From assembly GCA_035285325.1 (NCBI GenBank), contig JAYKJB010000116.1:1-33788 (forward strand): a DNA stretch of 33,788 bases, in the 5' to 3' direction. The position numbers and the translations under genes were made by a program. Position 1 is the first letter of the stretch, and every line of letters begins with the position of its first letter. The notes beneath the pieces were generated by a model. It had not been told where the DNA came from. It did no database searches and worked only from the letters and a program-made list of their open reading frames with translations. Below are positions 8,771 to 17,111 of the stretch, one piece after another. This DNA comes from Candidatus Sericytochromatia bacterium (GTDB lineage: Bacteria; Cyanobacteriota; Sericytochromatia; S15B-MN24; JAQBPE01).

Positions 8771-9424
8771 TCAGGGGACCAGGTCGATGTCGCCCAGGTA
8801 GATGGTGAAGTCCAGCCCCTTCGACTTGAAGAAGACCTTGCGCGTGCTGGTGGCCGTCCCGGAGGCCGTGAGGGTGAACTCGACGGTGGCCCCGGTGGCG
8901 ACCAGTGCTTCGGTGGCCACCACGTCGGTCGCAATCGTGTTGCTGGCCAGGGCGGTCGTCGAGGCCGTGCCTTCCTTGATGATCTGGATGGTGTGGACCA
9001 CCGAGGCGCTGTTGTTCTTGAAAAAGAGCTTGCCACCCGACTTGAGCCTGCTGGCGTAGCGCGGGGAGAAGCCGCTGCTGGCGGTCTGGTCGATCTGGAT
9101 GGTCACCGAGGCGGGCGGGGCCACCGTCGCGCTGGCTGTCGGCGTCGGAGTGGGGGTCGGGGTGGGGGTCGGGGTGGGCGTGGCCGTCGCGGTCGCCGTG
9201 GCGGTCGGAGTCACGGTGGGCGTCGCCGTGGCGTTGGCGGAGGTGGTCGCCGAAGGCTTGGGGGTCGGCGTGGGGCTGGGCGTGGCTGGTTTCTTGGAGG
9301 GCTTTTTGGAGGAAATGGGAGGTTGAACCTGCGCGGGTGGCTTGAACAGCTCACAGCCCCCGCTGAGCGATGAGGTCACCACCGTTGCCAGGGCAAACGC
9401 AAAAAAGCGTGACGAGGGCCGCAT
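8771..9424 (-). CDS. Lipoprotein with Thr-Pro linker and C-terminal beta domain
   Basis: A 217-residue protein of unknown function. The ATG at 9424 is preceded by AAAGGAA about 7 nt upstream and gives a signal peptide ending in LSGGC, a lipobox. A Lys/Pro/Ser segment and a long Thr-Pro/Thr-Ala alternating linker (roughly residues 48-105) follow, like a cell-envelope spacer. The last 110 residues are beta-rich, with KLFFKNNSASVVHTIQI and TRKVFFKSKGLDFTIYLGDI. The first of these resembles the core strands of cupredoxin-like folds, but only one His and no downstream Cys/Met copper set is visible, so copper binding is not supported. It converges on hutH. Membrane anchoring is well supported; function is not. 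Confidence 0.75.
   Translation of the reverse strand: MRPSSRFFAFALATVVTSSLSGGCELFKPPAQVQPPISSKKPSKKPATPSPTPTPKPSATTSANATATPTVTPTATATATATPTPTPTPTPTPTPTASATVAPPASVTIQIDQTASSGFSPRYASRLKSGGKLFFKNNSASVVHTIQIIKEGTASTTALASNTIATDVVATEALVATGATVEFTLTASGTATSTRKVFFKSKGLDFTIYLGDIDLVP
9140..9234 (-). repeat. Low-complexity tract encoding the Thr-Pro/Thr-Ala linker
   Basis: Alternating 6- and 12-bp units encode TP and TA dipeptides of the minus-strand lipoprotein. On the plus strand the stretch 9152-9178 contains five runs of three or more G separated by one or two bases, a dense G-quadruplex-type pattern on the template strand. Such simple repeats are prone to length change by slippage. Confidence 0.8.
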
Positions 9425-9464
9425 CCAGGGTTCCTTTCCCGTTCTCGAGTGACTGGCTGACACC

Positions 9465-9470
9465 GTTATA
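9465..9470 (-). promoter_or_regulatory. -10 candidate flanked by 10-bp direct repeats
   Basis: Read on the minus strand, TATAAC lies about 40 bases before the lipoprotein start at 9424. It is bracketed by two perfect copies of TGACTGGCTG (plus strand, 9450-9459 and 9476-9485), 26 bp apart start to start. No good -35 was found. The flanking repeats could be a regulator site; this is inference from position only. Confidence 0.35.
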
Positions 9471-9537
9471 CCCCATGACTGGCTGCTGAATCGAGTTTGG
9501 CCGCTCTGGAACCCCCGGTGTGGGCCCGGTGCACAAG

Positions 9538-9546
9538 TGATAGAAT
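9538..9546 (+). promoter_or_regulatory. Extended -10 promoter candidate for the biotin carboxylase operon
   Basis: TGATAGAAT matches the TG-N-TAnnnT extended -10 form and lies 52 bases before the start codon at 9599. No recognisable -35 lies 17 bp upstream. The gene has a separate GGAGGTG ribosome binding site at 9584-9590. Confidence 0.45.
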
Positions 9547-9598
9547 AGGACATTTGCGGGCCCTGGCCTGTGGCGTGCGCCCCGGAGGTGGCAGAATC

Positions 9599-11362
9599 AT
9601 GATGAAAAAGTTACTCGTGGCCAACCGTGGTGAAATCGCCATTCGCATCATTCGGGCTTGCCGGGAACTGGGCGTCGCGACGGTGGCCGTCTACACCGAG
9701 CTGGACCGGGAGTGTCGCCACATCGAACTGGCCGACCAGGCCTTCAGCCTGGGCGAGGCGACGTACCTCGACATGGCGGCGCTGTGGGCGATCGCCGAAC
9801 AGGCCGACTGCGACGCGATTCACCCTGGTTACGGCTTTCTGGCCGAGAACGCCGACTTCGCGGCGGGGACCGTGACCCGGGGCCTGACATGGGTGGGACC
9901 GCACGCCGAGGCGATCGCCCAGATGGGCTCCAAGCTGGCCGCCCGCAAGCTGGCCCTGGCGCACGAGGTGCCGATCGTGCCCGGCGACACCGAGCCGGTC
10001 ACCAGCGCGGAGGCCATCCGAGCCTTCGGCGCCGCCCACGGCTACCCGATCCTGATCAAGGCCGCCGCTGGCGGCGGCGGCCGAGGCCAGGTGGTGCTGA
10101 ACGGCCCCGAGGAGATCGAAGCGGGCCTCGAGCGCGCCCAGCGCGAAGGCCTCAACTACTTCGGTGATGCCTCGGTCTACATCGAGCGCTACCTGACGCG
10201 GCCCCGCCACATCGAGGTCCAGGTGGTGGCCGACAAGCACGGGCAAGTGATTCACCTGGGCGAGCGCGATTGCACGATCCAGCGCCGCAACCAGAAGCTG
10301 GTCGAGGAAGCGCCCTCTCCGGCCGTCGACCCGGCCCTGCGGGACGCTCTCGGCCAGGCGGCGTGTCGCATGGCCCGCGCGGTGAATTACGATTCGGTGG
10401 GCACCTGCGAGTTCATGGTCGAAGATGGCCGCTTCTACTTCCTGGAGATGAACACGCGCATCCAGGTGGAACACACCGTCACCGAGGTGATTTACCGCTG
10501 CGACCTGGTCAAGGAGATGCTGCGCATCGCGGCCGGCACGCCGCTCGACCCCGGCCTGGTCGGCAAGTCCGCCGAGGGCTGGGCGATCCAGGTGCGCCTG
10601 AACGCGGAAGACCCCTCGGCCAATTACCGGCCGACCCCGGGCTACCTGGCCCGCTACGTCCGGCCGGAGGGCCCCGGCGTGCGGCTCGATGGGGCGGCCT
10701 ACGAGGGCTGGACGATCCCGACGGCCTACGACTCCATGATTGCCAAGCTGATCACCTGGGGACAGGACCGCCACGAGGCGATCGCCCGCATGCGTCGCGC
10801 CCTCAAGGAAACCGTGATCGAAGGCGTGCCCACCACCGTGCCACTGCACGCCGTCATCATGGAAAACCCGACCTTCATCGGCGGCGACTTCTCGACCCGC
10901 TTCCTGCAGGATTGCCTCACCGAGGCGGAACGGGCGCGCATCAAGGAGGCCATCGACCCGGTCGTGGCGGAAGGCCCGACGCCCTTGACCACCACGCGGA
11001 ACTTCTCGCTGGAGGTCAACCGCCAGCGCTTCGAGGTGGTGCTGCGCGACCCCTTGGGTAGCCTGGCCGTGACCTCGGCCGCCGCAGGCCCTCGCAAACC
11101 GACGCCGGCCCCCAAGGGCGGAGCCAAAAGCGCGGCAGGTGCCCCCTCGGACGGTCAGCTTCGGGCGCCCATGATGAGCCGGGTGGTCAAGCTCTGTGTC
11201 GCCGTGGGGGATACGGTCAAGGCTGGTCAACCGCTGGTCGTGATCGAGGCGATGAAAATGGAAAGCGAACTGGTCAGCCCGCAAGACGGCGTGGTGCAGA
11301 GCCTCCAGTGCCAGGCCGGCGACACGGTGCAGCAAGGACAGATACTGGCCAGCCTGGCGTGA
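9599..11362 (+). CDS. Biotin carboxylase-biotin carrier fusion (acyl-CoA carboxylase alpha type)
   Basis: Uses ATP and bicarbonate to carboxylate a biotin carried on its own C-terminal domain. The 587-residue protein opens with KLLVANRGEIAIRI, the standard biotin carboxylase N-terminus, then has an ATP-grasp core (Lys154 before the Gly-rich loop; ERDCTIQRRNQK; active-site FLEMNTRIQVEHTVTE). A linker rich in Ala, Pro and Lys leads to a biotinyl domain with EAMKMESEL, where Lys553 is the predicted biotin site. It starts at ATG 9599 with GGAGG 10 nt upstream; a second ATG follows at 9602. No carboxyltransferase gene is in the window, so acetyl-CoA, propionyl-CoA or another acceptor cannot be decided. 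The Gly-rich loop reads GGGGRGQVV rather than the usual GGGGRGM(R/K), which is unusual. The protein is shorter than propionyl-CoA carboxylase alpha subunits. Confidence 0.9.
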   Translation: MMKKLLVANRGEIAIRIIRACRELGVATVAVYTELDRECRHIELADQAFSLGEATYLDMAALWAIAEQADCDAIHPGYGFLAENADFAAGTVTRGLTWVGPHAEAIAQMGSKLAARKLALAHEVPIVPGDTEPVTSAEAIRAFGAAHGYPILIKAAAGGGGRGQVVLNGPEEIEAGLERAQREGLNYFGDASVYIERYLTRPRHIEVQVVADKHGQVIHLGERDCTIQRRNQKLVEEAPSPAVDPALRDALGQAACRMARAVNYDSVGTCEFMVEDGRFYFLEMNTRIQVEHTVTEVIYRCDLVKEMLRIAAGTPLDPGLVGKSAEGWAIQVRLNAEDPSANYRPTPGYLARYVRPEGPGVRLDGAAYEGWTIPTAYDSMIAKLITWGQDRHEAIARMRRALKETVIEGVPTTVPLHAVIMENPTFIGGDFSTRFLQDCLTEAERARIKEAIDPVVAEGPTPLTTTRNFSLEVNRQRFEVVLRDPLGSLAVTSAAAGPRKPTPAPKGGAKSAAGAPSDGQLRAPMMSRVVKLCVAVGDTVKAGQPLVVIEAMKMESELVSPQDGVVQSLQCQAGDTVQQGQILASLA

Positions 11363-11367
11363 GACCG

Positions 11368-12045
11368 ATGCCCGTGCGACCTTCTTTGCCCCTTCGAATG
11401 CTGTTGGCCCTGATCGGCCTGCTGGCGGCCTGTGACAAGCAAGAATCGCAATCGTCACCCTCGCCGGCCCCCTCGCAAGCCCTCTCCCTGATGGATGCCT
11501 TGCCATCTCCCACGCCCAATCAGGTGCTGCCGTCCATGCCGCCTCCGGTCAGCGGGGCCTTCACCGCCTACGAGGACTTCGAGCACGGCATCCAGCGCTG
11601 GACGCTGCAGACCAACCCGAACGGATTCGGCTGGCATCTGCTGAAAGCCTCGACCTGCGGCGGTCTGTACACCATGGTGCTGGGTTTCAAGGACAACCAG
11701 GCCACTCGCTTCAAGCCCGGCACGGCCCTGTTGACCCTGCGCGAGCCGATTGCCCTGCCGGCCGGTAAACACCTTCAGCTCAAGTACGATGTCAAAGGGC
11801 TGGTGAATCCCCCCGAGGCAGCCACCATCCAGGCTGAAATGCGTCTGGGCACGGGAGCCTGGCGTCCGGTGGCCCCGCTCGCCCAGGCCCGCTTTCCACT
11901 CGTGGTCAGCTTCCGGGCCGACCTGACGCCCTATGCGGGCCAACGCCTCAGCCTGCGCTTCCGCGGCCAGGGCAGTCAGACCTTGGAGCCGCAGAAAGGC
12001 TTTTACCTGGACGACATCCACATCATTCAGGCCCGGGAGCCGTGA
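11368..12045 (+). CDS. Lipoprotein with jelly-roll (MAM-like) domain
   Basis: A 225-residue protein of unknown function. It starts at ATG 11368, 5 bp after the biotin carboxylase stop, and has a signal peptide with lipobox LAAC (Cys22). A Ser/Pro-rich spacer reaches about residue 65. The remainder begins YEDFEHGIQRWTL and ends GFYLDDIHII, the opening and closing strands typical of MAM/choice-of-anchor jelly-roll domains that bind glycans or proteins outside the cell. Its stop overlaps the next start (GTGA), so the two lipoproteins are translationally coupled. The tight link to a cytosolic carboxylase is unexplained and may be simple co-transcription. Confidence 0.75.
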   Translation: MPVRPSLPLRMLLALIGLLAACDKQESQSSPSPAPSQALSLMDALPSPTPNQVLPSMPPPVSGAFTAYEDFEHGIQRWTLQTNPNGFGWHLLKASTCGGLYTMVLGFKDNQATRFKPGTALLTLREPIALPAGKHLQLKYDVKGLVNPPEAATIQAEMRLGTGAWRPVAPLAQARFPLVVSFRADLTPYAGQRLSLRFRGQGSQTLEPQKGFYLDDIHIIQAREP

Positions 12046-13622
12046 CGCCGGGAATCACGAGTCGCTATCGAGGCACGCGGAGCGGCGGGGCCCGCCCATC
12101 AGCCCGCCTGCTCGGAGCAGTGATTCGGGTGCTGCTTGGCGTGTCGGCGCTGGGGTGGCTGGGAGGCTGTGCCGACCGGGAGGGCGAAGCCCAGCAAGCC
12201 ATGAAGGGTGCCGCCCAGGAAATGGTCGAAGCCCGGCGGCTCGAATCCGAAAGCTATGCGGCGGCGCTGGAACGCTATGAAGCCGCCCTGGCGGTGGTCG
12301 GGAAAGTGCGCACGGAATACGCCGACACGCCGGCGGGGGCGCTGGCCGGCAAACCCAGCACCTACGTCGGCCCCGTCACGCTCGGTGTGCTGGACAGCGT
12401 CGTCCTGCCCGCCGTGCGCCGGCGGGCCGAGGCTGAGGCCAGCCCGCTGGCCTGCGCGGCCTTCATGGCCGAGACCATTCCGGGTCCTGCGCCGCGCGTG
12501 CAGGCCCTGGCCACGGTCGCGAAGGCGGCCGCTCAACTGGACCGCACCACCATCGCCGGGCGCATGCTGAAGGTGGCCCAGGCCACGGCCGCGGGCCTGC
12601 CAGCCGGCTCCGAGGCGCAGGATCACGCCTGGGAGTCCGTCGCGGATACCCTGATCGCGGCCCGTGACCTGGAGCAGGCCCGCAGCTTGATTCTCGCGCA
12701 CGGGTTCGAAGGCCCCTGGCAACGCCTGGCCGTGGCGCTGGTCAAAACGGGCCAGACCCAGCGGGCCGCCGGCATGGTGGCGCACAGCCTCGGAGGGGCT
12801 CCCATGCCACGCCTGGAGGCGCGGGCCGTGATCGCGGCGGCCCTGTGGCGCGAAGGAGACACCGCGCGGGCCCAGCAACTGATGAACGAGGCGGAATACT
12901 GGGCCAAGGCCGTCACGCCCGAAGAGGTTCCCCGTGCAGGCCTGGTGCTGGCCCGGCACTACGCCATGCAGCGCGCCTTGCCGCAAGCCGACAGCTGGCT
13001 GACCCAGGTGGATGGCCTGCGGGTCGCCAACCGCGACGAACTGGACGGCCTGGTCGAGGCCTACCGGGCCGGCGGTGGAGAATCGCGCTTGCTGGCACGC
13101 GTGCACGACCAGTTGACCAGCATCGAGGCCGGCACCACCGCCCTGCCGTCGAGCGAGGTTCCCTGGCTGGCCAACGTGGCCTATCTACAGGCCAAGCTGG
13201 GCGAGGCCGAGCCCGGCGCGTTCGCACTCTCGCAGGCGCGCACCCGGGCCGATGCCATCTCCGCGGTGGACAGCCCGCCAGGCCTCGATCTGGAGGTCAC
13301 GACCCTGATGGACATCAGCGAGCGCCTGCTGACGATCGGGCACATCCAGCCGGGCCTGGGCGCCCTGGAAGATGCCCTGGACCGAGTCAGGCGCTATCCC
13401 CTGCCCATGCGGCCCCCCTTTCTGCTGCGCGCGGCCAAGCTGGCCGCTTACGGCGGGAAGGCCGACCGGGCCCTCAACCTGATCGAGCAACTGACCACCC
13501 AGGAGCAGATCGCCGGGGCGCTGGCCGAAGCGGCACAGGCCTCGCGTGGCGGCCTGGTGGCCTCTCCGCGCAGCCTGCACGACCTCGCGGCACGTTTCGA
13601 CACGCTCGAAGGGTTGCACTGA
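12042..13622 (+). CDS. Helical-repeat (TPR-like) lipoprotein
   Basis: A 526-residue, Ala/Leu/Arg-rich, almost entirely helical protein. The start GTG at 12042 overlaps the upstream stop by 4 nt; an internal GTG at 12120 would give a more usual short n-region. A hydrophobic segment ends in LGGC (Cys43), a lipobox. Residues from about 50 onward show repeated helix pairs with TPR/Sel1-like character (RAQQLMNEAEYWAKAV, ARHYAMQRALPQADSWLTQV, GALEDALDRVRRYPLPM). Such scaffolds mediate protein-protein contacts. No enzymatic motif is visible. It is the last gene of the three-gene operon and converges on tldE. The specific role is unknown. Confidence 0.75.
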   Translation: MTPGITSRYRGTRSGGARPSARLLGAVIRVLLGVSALGWLGGCADREGEAQQAMKGAAQEMVEARRLESESYAAALERYEAALAVVGKVRTEYADTPAGALAGKPSTYVGPVTLGVLDSVVLPAVRRRAEAEASPLACAAFMAETIPGPAPRVQALATVAKAAAQLDRTTIAGRMLKVAQATAAGLPAGSEAQDHAWESVADTLIAARDLEQARSLILAHGFEGPWQRLAVALVKTGQTQRAAGMVAHSLGGAPMPRLEARAVIAAALWREGDTARAQQLMNEAEYWAKAVTPEEVPRAGLVLARHYAMQRALPQADSWLTQVDGLRVANRDELDGLVEAYRAGGGESRLLARVHDQLTSIEAGTTALPSSEVPWLANVAYLQAKLGEAEPGAFALSQARTRADAISAVDSPPGLDLEVTTLMDISERLLTIGHIQPGLGALEDALDRVRRYPLPMRPPFLLRAAKLAAYGGKADRALNLIEQLTTQEQIAGALAEAAQASRGGLVASPRSLHDLAARFDTLEGLH

Positions 13623-13634
13623 AGACGCGTCTGG

Positions 13635-13667
13635 GGTCGGCCAGCATCGCTGGCCCTGCCCCCGACC
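13635..13667. terminator. Hairpin between convergent genes
   Basis: GGCCAGC (13639-13645) pairs perfectly with GCTGGCC (13649-13655) over an ATC loop, and outer GGTCGG (13635-13640) can alternatively reach CCGACC (13662-13667). It lies in the 111-bp gap between the lipoprotein operon and tldE. There is no clear T-tract on either side, so intrinsic termination is only a guess from position. Confidence 0.3.
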
Positions 13668-13733
13668 ACCTGGCCCGGAACGCGCCGCCTCGCGTCAGCC
13701 TTGCAATGGCGTCGAAAGCAGGCGTGAAGAGGT

Positions 13734-15125
13734 TTACGCGCCCGCGATCGCCAGCTCCGCGATGCGCACGCTGGGAGAGCCGATGTAGGCCCCGTGAGGA
13801 TGAAATTCGAGGTCGTCGCCAAGCGCCTCGACGCCCGCCAGCATCGTGACGAAGTTCCCAGCCACCGTGATGTTGGCCACGGCGTGCTGCTCGACTCCAT
13901 CGAGGTACAACCAACCCTGGCACTGCAGCGAAAAGTCCCCGCTGATGGCATTGGTGCCGGCGTGCACCCCCTGCAAGTCGTCAATCACGACGACCGGGCC
14001 GGGCCCGGCCACCAGCGCCGCGAAGGGCTGGTCACCCGGCTGCACGTACAGGTTCGTGGGCGCCACGCTGAGCGTGCCCTTGTAGCCACCACGACTGGCG
14101 TGCCCGGTCGAGGCGACCCCCATCTGACGGGCGGTCTGGGCGTTGTGCAGGAAGGTCTTGAAGACCCCCCCCTCGATCAGGGCACAGGTGCGGCTGGCGG
14201 TGCCCTCATCGTCGAAGGGACGAGACGCGTAGCCCTCGGCCAGCAGGGCGTCATCGAGCAGGGTCAGGCGGGTGGCCGCCACCGCCTCGCCAAGCCGACC
14301 GGCCAGCAGGCTCTTGCCCTCTTGGGCGGCCTTGGCCGAGAACACATCGCTGAAGGCCGACAGCAATTCGCTCATGGCCCGCGGGGTGAAGACCACGGGA
14401 TACTGGCCAGACGTCAACGAGCGCGCCCCCAGGCGCCGACAGGCGTGGCCCACGGCCTGACGGCCCACCGCCTCGAAGTCGATCGTCTCGAACCGCCGCG
14501 TCAGGTGCATGTGGATGCCCGTGCGGTTCTCACCCGCTTCCGACACCAGCGGGAAGACCACGGCATAAGCCTGGTTGCTGCGGAAGTGGCGATCGAGGCC
14601 CCGCGTGCTGGCAACGCGCACCACACTGGTAGCATCCGCGTAGACACAGCCGGGCACGGCCTTGACGCGCGCATCGGCGCGAGCCGCCGCCTCGGCGCGC
14701 AGGATGCCCGTCACCTTGGCCTCGAGGGCGACGTCTTCCAGCGACGGTTCGTACAGGCCCGGCACAGCCGGCGCGTCCTCAGCCGCCATGACGAGCCCCA
14801 CGCCCGCTTCACCGGCGACAATCGCGGCGTTCTCGGCTGCTTCCGAAAGCATCCGGTCGAGCGCCTCGGGCGTCAGGTTCTCGCTGTAGGCGTAGCCCAC
14901 GCGATCGCCCTCCACCACGCGCACCCCCAGCCCTACCGAGTGGGAGCGCTGAAAGCTTTCGAGCGTGCCCTGATTGGCGCGCAAGGTCAGGGCTTCATCA
15001 CGCCGGGCGTAAACCTCGACGTCCGTAAGCCCTTTGAATTCAGCCAGACCCAGCAGGTGCCGAACTTCAGCGTCAAAGGGAAGCGCGGTGATCATAGGAG
15101 CGACTCCAGACACAGAGGGATTCAC
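13734..15125 (-). CDS. tldE: TldE/PmbA-type metalloprotease subunit
   Basis: Partner subunit of the TldD/TldE protease, which cleaves small peptides and matures some ribosomally made peptides in other bacteria. At 463 residues it has the PmbA/TldE layout: N-terminal VEVYARRDEALTLRANQG, SHSVGLGVRVVEGDRVGYAYSENL, and a C-terminal half with YPVVFTPRAMSELL and FDDEGTASRTCALIEGG. It lacks the HExxxH zinc motif, as expected for the non-catalytic subunit. The GTG at 15125 overlaps the tldD stop (GTGA) and has GGGAGG 6 nt upstream. An ATG at 15095 with GGAG upstream is a plausible alternative start. No peptide precursor gene was recognised nearby. Confidence 0.92.
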   Translation of the reverse strand: MNPSVSGVAPMITALPFDAEVRHLLGLAEFKGLTDVEVYARRDEALTLRANQGTLESFQRSHSVGLGVRVVEGDRVGYAYSENLTPEALDRMLSEAAENAAIVAGEAGVGLVMAAEDAPAVPGLYEPSLEDVALEAKVTGILRAEAAARADARVKAVPGCVYADATSVVRVASTRGLDRHFRSNQAYAVVFPLVSEAGENRTGIHMHLTRRFETIDFEAVGRQAVGHACRRLGARSLTSGQYPVVFTPRAMSELLSAFSDVFSAKAAQEGKSLLAGRLGEAVAATRLTLLDDALLAEGYASRPFDDEGTASRTCALIEGGVFKTFLHNAQTARQMGVASTGHASRGGYKGTLSVAPTNLYVQPGDQPFAALVAGPGPVVVIDDLQGVHAGTNAISGDFSLQCQGWLYLDGVEQHAVANITVAGNFVTMLAGVEALGDDLEFHPHGAYIGSPSVRIAELAIAGA

Positions 15126-16534
15126 TTGCGACCTCCCACGACAATTTCACTGACCTTGATGGCGGGTTGCCCGACATTGGTGGGGATCGAGCCCGAGATG
15201 GAGCCGCAGCGGCCGGCCGCCATCGCGAAATTGTCCCCCACCATCACGATTTTCTGCAGGATGTCCCCGCCGTTGCCCACCAACGTCGCGCCCCGCACGG
15301 GCTCCGCGATGCGACCATCCCGGATCATGTAGCCCTCCAGCACGGCGAAATTGAAGTCGCCGGTGCCGGGCGAGACCGAACCGCCCCCCATCTTCTTGGC
15401 GTAGAGGCCGTAGTCGATCGAGCCAATCATGTCATAGACGGTGTCATGGCCTGGCGCGATGAACGTGTTGCGCATGCGGCTGGTGGGCGCGAAGCGGTAA
15501 CTTTGGCGACGGCCCGAGCCCGTCGGGGCGTAACCCGTCTTGCGAGCCCCCAAGCGGTCGACCATGTAGCTGGTGAGCACCCCGTTTTCGATCAGCACCG
15601 TGCGTTGCGTCGGCAGGCCCTCATCGTCGACGGCCAGCGAACCCCATTCGCCATCCATGGTGCCATCGTCGATGGCGGTCACGCACGGATGGGCAATCTG
15701 TTCCCCGAGCTTGCCCGCGAAGATGCTGGCGCCCTTCGCCACCGAGGTCGTCTCGAGCAGATGGCCGCAGGCCTCATGAAAGATCACCCCACCGAAGGCG
15801 TGCTCGATCACCACCGGCATCTTGCCGGAGGGCGCGTAGTCCGCGTGCAGCATCGTGACGGCCGTATGGGCGGCCGAACGGGCCAGGGCCTCGATGTCGA
15901 GCGTGTCGATCCACTCCCAGCCGGCCAGCGCCCCCGGCGTCTCACGGCCGCTCTGCTTCTCATCCCCCTGGGTCGCGATGGCGTTGATCATCAGGCGGAT
16001 GTAGGGGCGCTCGTCCGTGAGCCACAGGCCCTCGGAGTTGGCGATGAAGACCCGCTGGTCCTCCTCGGCCACCGTGGCCTCGACCTGGGTGACCTCGGCG
16101 GACGCGGCCCGCGCGGCCGCATCGGCGCGGCGCAGCACGGCCACCTTGGTGGCCTTGGAGACCTCATCGAGGCGCACGGCGCCCTTGTGACGGGGCGTCA
16201 CGGTTTCGGGGCGCCAGCTCGCCCGGACATGGCGCTCGGTCCCGGCCTGGGCGGCAGCCACCTGCCGGGCGATCGCCAGCAAGCCCTCCAGGCTCAGGTC
16301 ACTGGTGTACGCATACACCGCCTCGCTGCCGTACAGCACGCGAACCCCCGCCCCGTAGTCCCGACCAGACAAACAGGAGGCCACGCGCCCATCCAGCCAC
16401 TGGATGGTGCTGTAGGCCTTGTCCTCAGCAAAAATCTCGGCAAAGTCGGCCCCGTTGGAGAGGGCGCAATCCAGCACCTGCTCCACCACATCGCGCGACA
16501 AGGTGAACGGCGCTCGGGTCGTCAGCTCTTTCAT
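15122..16534 (-). CDS. tldD: TldD zinc metalloprotease subunit
   Basis: Catalytic subunit of TldD/TldE; it forms a zinc-dependent peptidase complex in the cytosol. The 470-residue protein has the metal motif HEACGH (253-258) within FGGVIFHEACGHLLE, then the family blocks DDGTMDGEWGSLAVDDEG, MRNTFIAPG and the glycine-rich KMGGGSVSPGTGDFNFAV, which contributes to the active site in known structures. It starts at ATG 16534 with GAGGAG about 8 nt upstream. Its last codon overlaps the start of tldE, so the pair should be co-translated. All expected residues are present; the call is firm. Confidence 0.95.
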   Translation of the reverse strand: MKELTTRAPFTLSRDVVEQVLDCALSNGADFAEIFAEDKAYSTIQWLDGRVASCLSGRDYGAGVRVLYGSEAVYAYTSDLSLEGLLAIARQVAAAQAGTERHVRASWRPETVTPRHKGAVRLDEVSKATKVAVLRRADAAARAASAEVTQVEATVAEEDQRVFIANSEGLWLTDERPYIRLMINAIATQGDEKQSGRETPGALAGWEWIDTLDIEALARSAAHTAVTMLHADYAPSGKMPVVIEHAFGGVIFHEACGHLLETTSVAKGASIFAGKLGEQIAHPCVTAIDDGTMDGEWGSLAVDDEGLPTQRTVLIENGVLTSYMVDRLGARKTGYAPTGSGRRQSYRFAPTSRMRNTFIAPGHDTVYDMIGSIDYGLYAKKMGGGSVSPGTGDFNFAVLEGYMIRDGRIAEPVRGATLVGNGGDILQKIVMVGDNFAMAAGRCGSISGSIPTNVGQPAIKVSEIVVGGRK

Positions 16535-16553
16535 AATTCACTCTCCTCGCCCC

Positions 16554-16601
16554 CGGGTGCCTGGACCGGGCACCCGCCACAGCGGTGCTGCTGTCATGAT
16601 A
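16554..16601 (-). promoter_or_regulatory. tldD leader hairpin and -10 candidate
   Basis: Read on the minus strand, TATCAT (16596-16601) is a possible -10 about 65 bases before tldD, without a good -35. Between it and the ribosome binding site a 7-bp perfect stem (CGGGTGC 16554-16560 with GCACCCG 16570-16576) would form in the 5' leader. Either could affect tldDE expression; neither is proven. Confidence 0.25.
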
Positions 16602-16640
16602 CCACCCCTTAGAGGGGCAGGACCCTCAGAGGGCGTGCGT

Positions 16641-17030
16641 TCAGCGCACCGTGAACAGATACTCGGCCACGCGCTGGTTCTGACCGTCCGAAATCGTGCA
16701 AGTAATCCGCACGCGGCCACTGCCGCCCGCCGTCCAGCGCACGCTCGCGCCACTCGTGGCCGAGAGCCGACCGGCCGAGGCCGTCCAGGCAAAACGCAGG
16801 CGGGATTCCGGCAGGTTGGTGTCGACCCACAAGCGGATCTCTTCCCCGGCCGTCACCGTCGACTTTTCCGGGTCCAGATTGGTGCGCACGAAGGCGATCG
16901 CCGCCCCCCCGGGCGCAGCCGGCGCATCCGGCAACAAGCCGTCCAGCGGCACCGCACAACCGGACAGGCCGAGCACGGCGGCGGCCATTCCCCCCAGCCA
17001 GCTCCGACGAATGTGGCGAGCAACCTGCAT
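16641..17030 (-). CDS. Small lipoprotein with PKD/Ig-like domain
   Basis: A 129-residue protein. The ATG at 17030 starts a signal peptide (MQVARHIRRSW, hydrophobic core) ending in LSGC, with Cys25 as the lipid anchor. The mature part is a single Ig-like beta-sandwich of the PKD/Big type: AGEEIRLWVDTNLPESRLRF, then WTASAG, SVRWTAGGSG and ISDGQNQ in the usual order. Such domains are extracellular or periplasmic adhesion or spacer modules. A GTG start at 17078 would add 16 residues before the signal and is unlikely. It is divergent from rpsF and not evidently part of an operon. Function is unknown. Confidence 0.75.
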   Translation of the reverse strand: MQVARHIRRSWLGGMAAAVLGLSGCAVPLDGLLPDAPAAPGGAAIAFVRTNLDPEKSTVTAGEEIRLWVDTNLPESRLRFAWTASAGRLSATSGASVRWTAGGSGRVRITCTISDGQNQRVAEYLFTVR

Positions 17031-17111
17031 AGGCGTTCCGAAGACCTCCGGGCAGCATCGTAGGGGGCAGACGCGCACTCGGCAAGCCCTCCCTCGCCGC
17101 GATCGCCCGCC

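Noticed and set aside
8771-9424. Copper-binding cupredoxin
   Set aside because: One strand resembles cupredoxins, but the needed second His, Cys and Met ligands are absent.
12700-12725. tRNA-like GGTTCGA segment
   Set aside because: It lies inside the helical-repeat lipoprotein coding frame and no cloverleaf stems surround it.
13794-15332. Plus-strand open frame opposite tldE
   Set aside because: Its translation has no family features and it is a shadow of the clear TldE/TldD genes on the minus strand.
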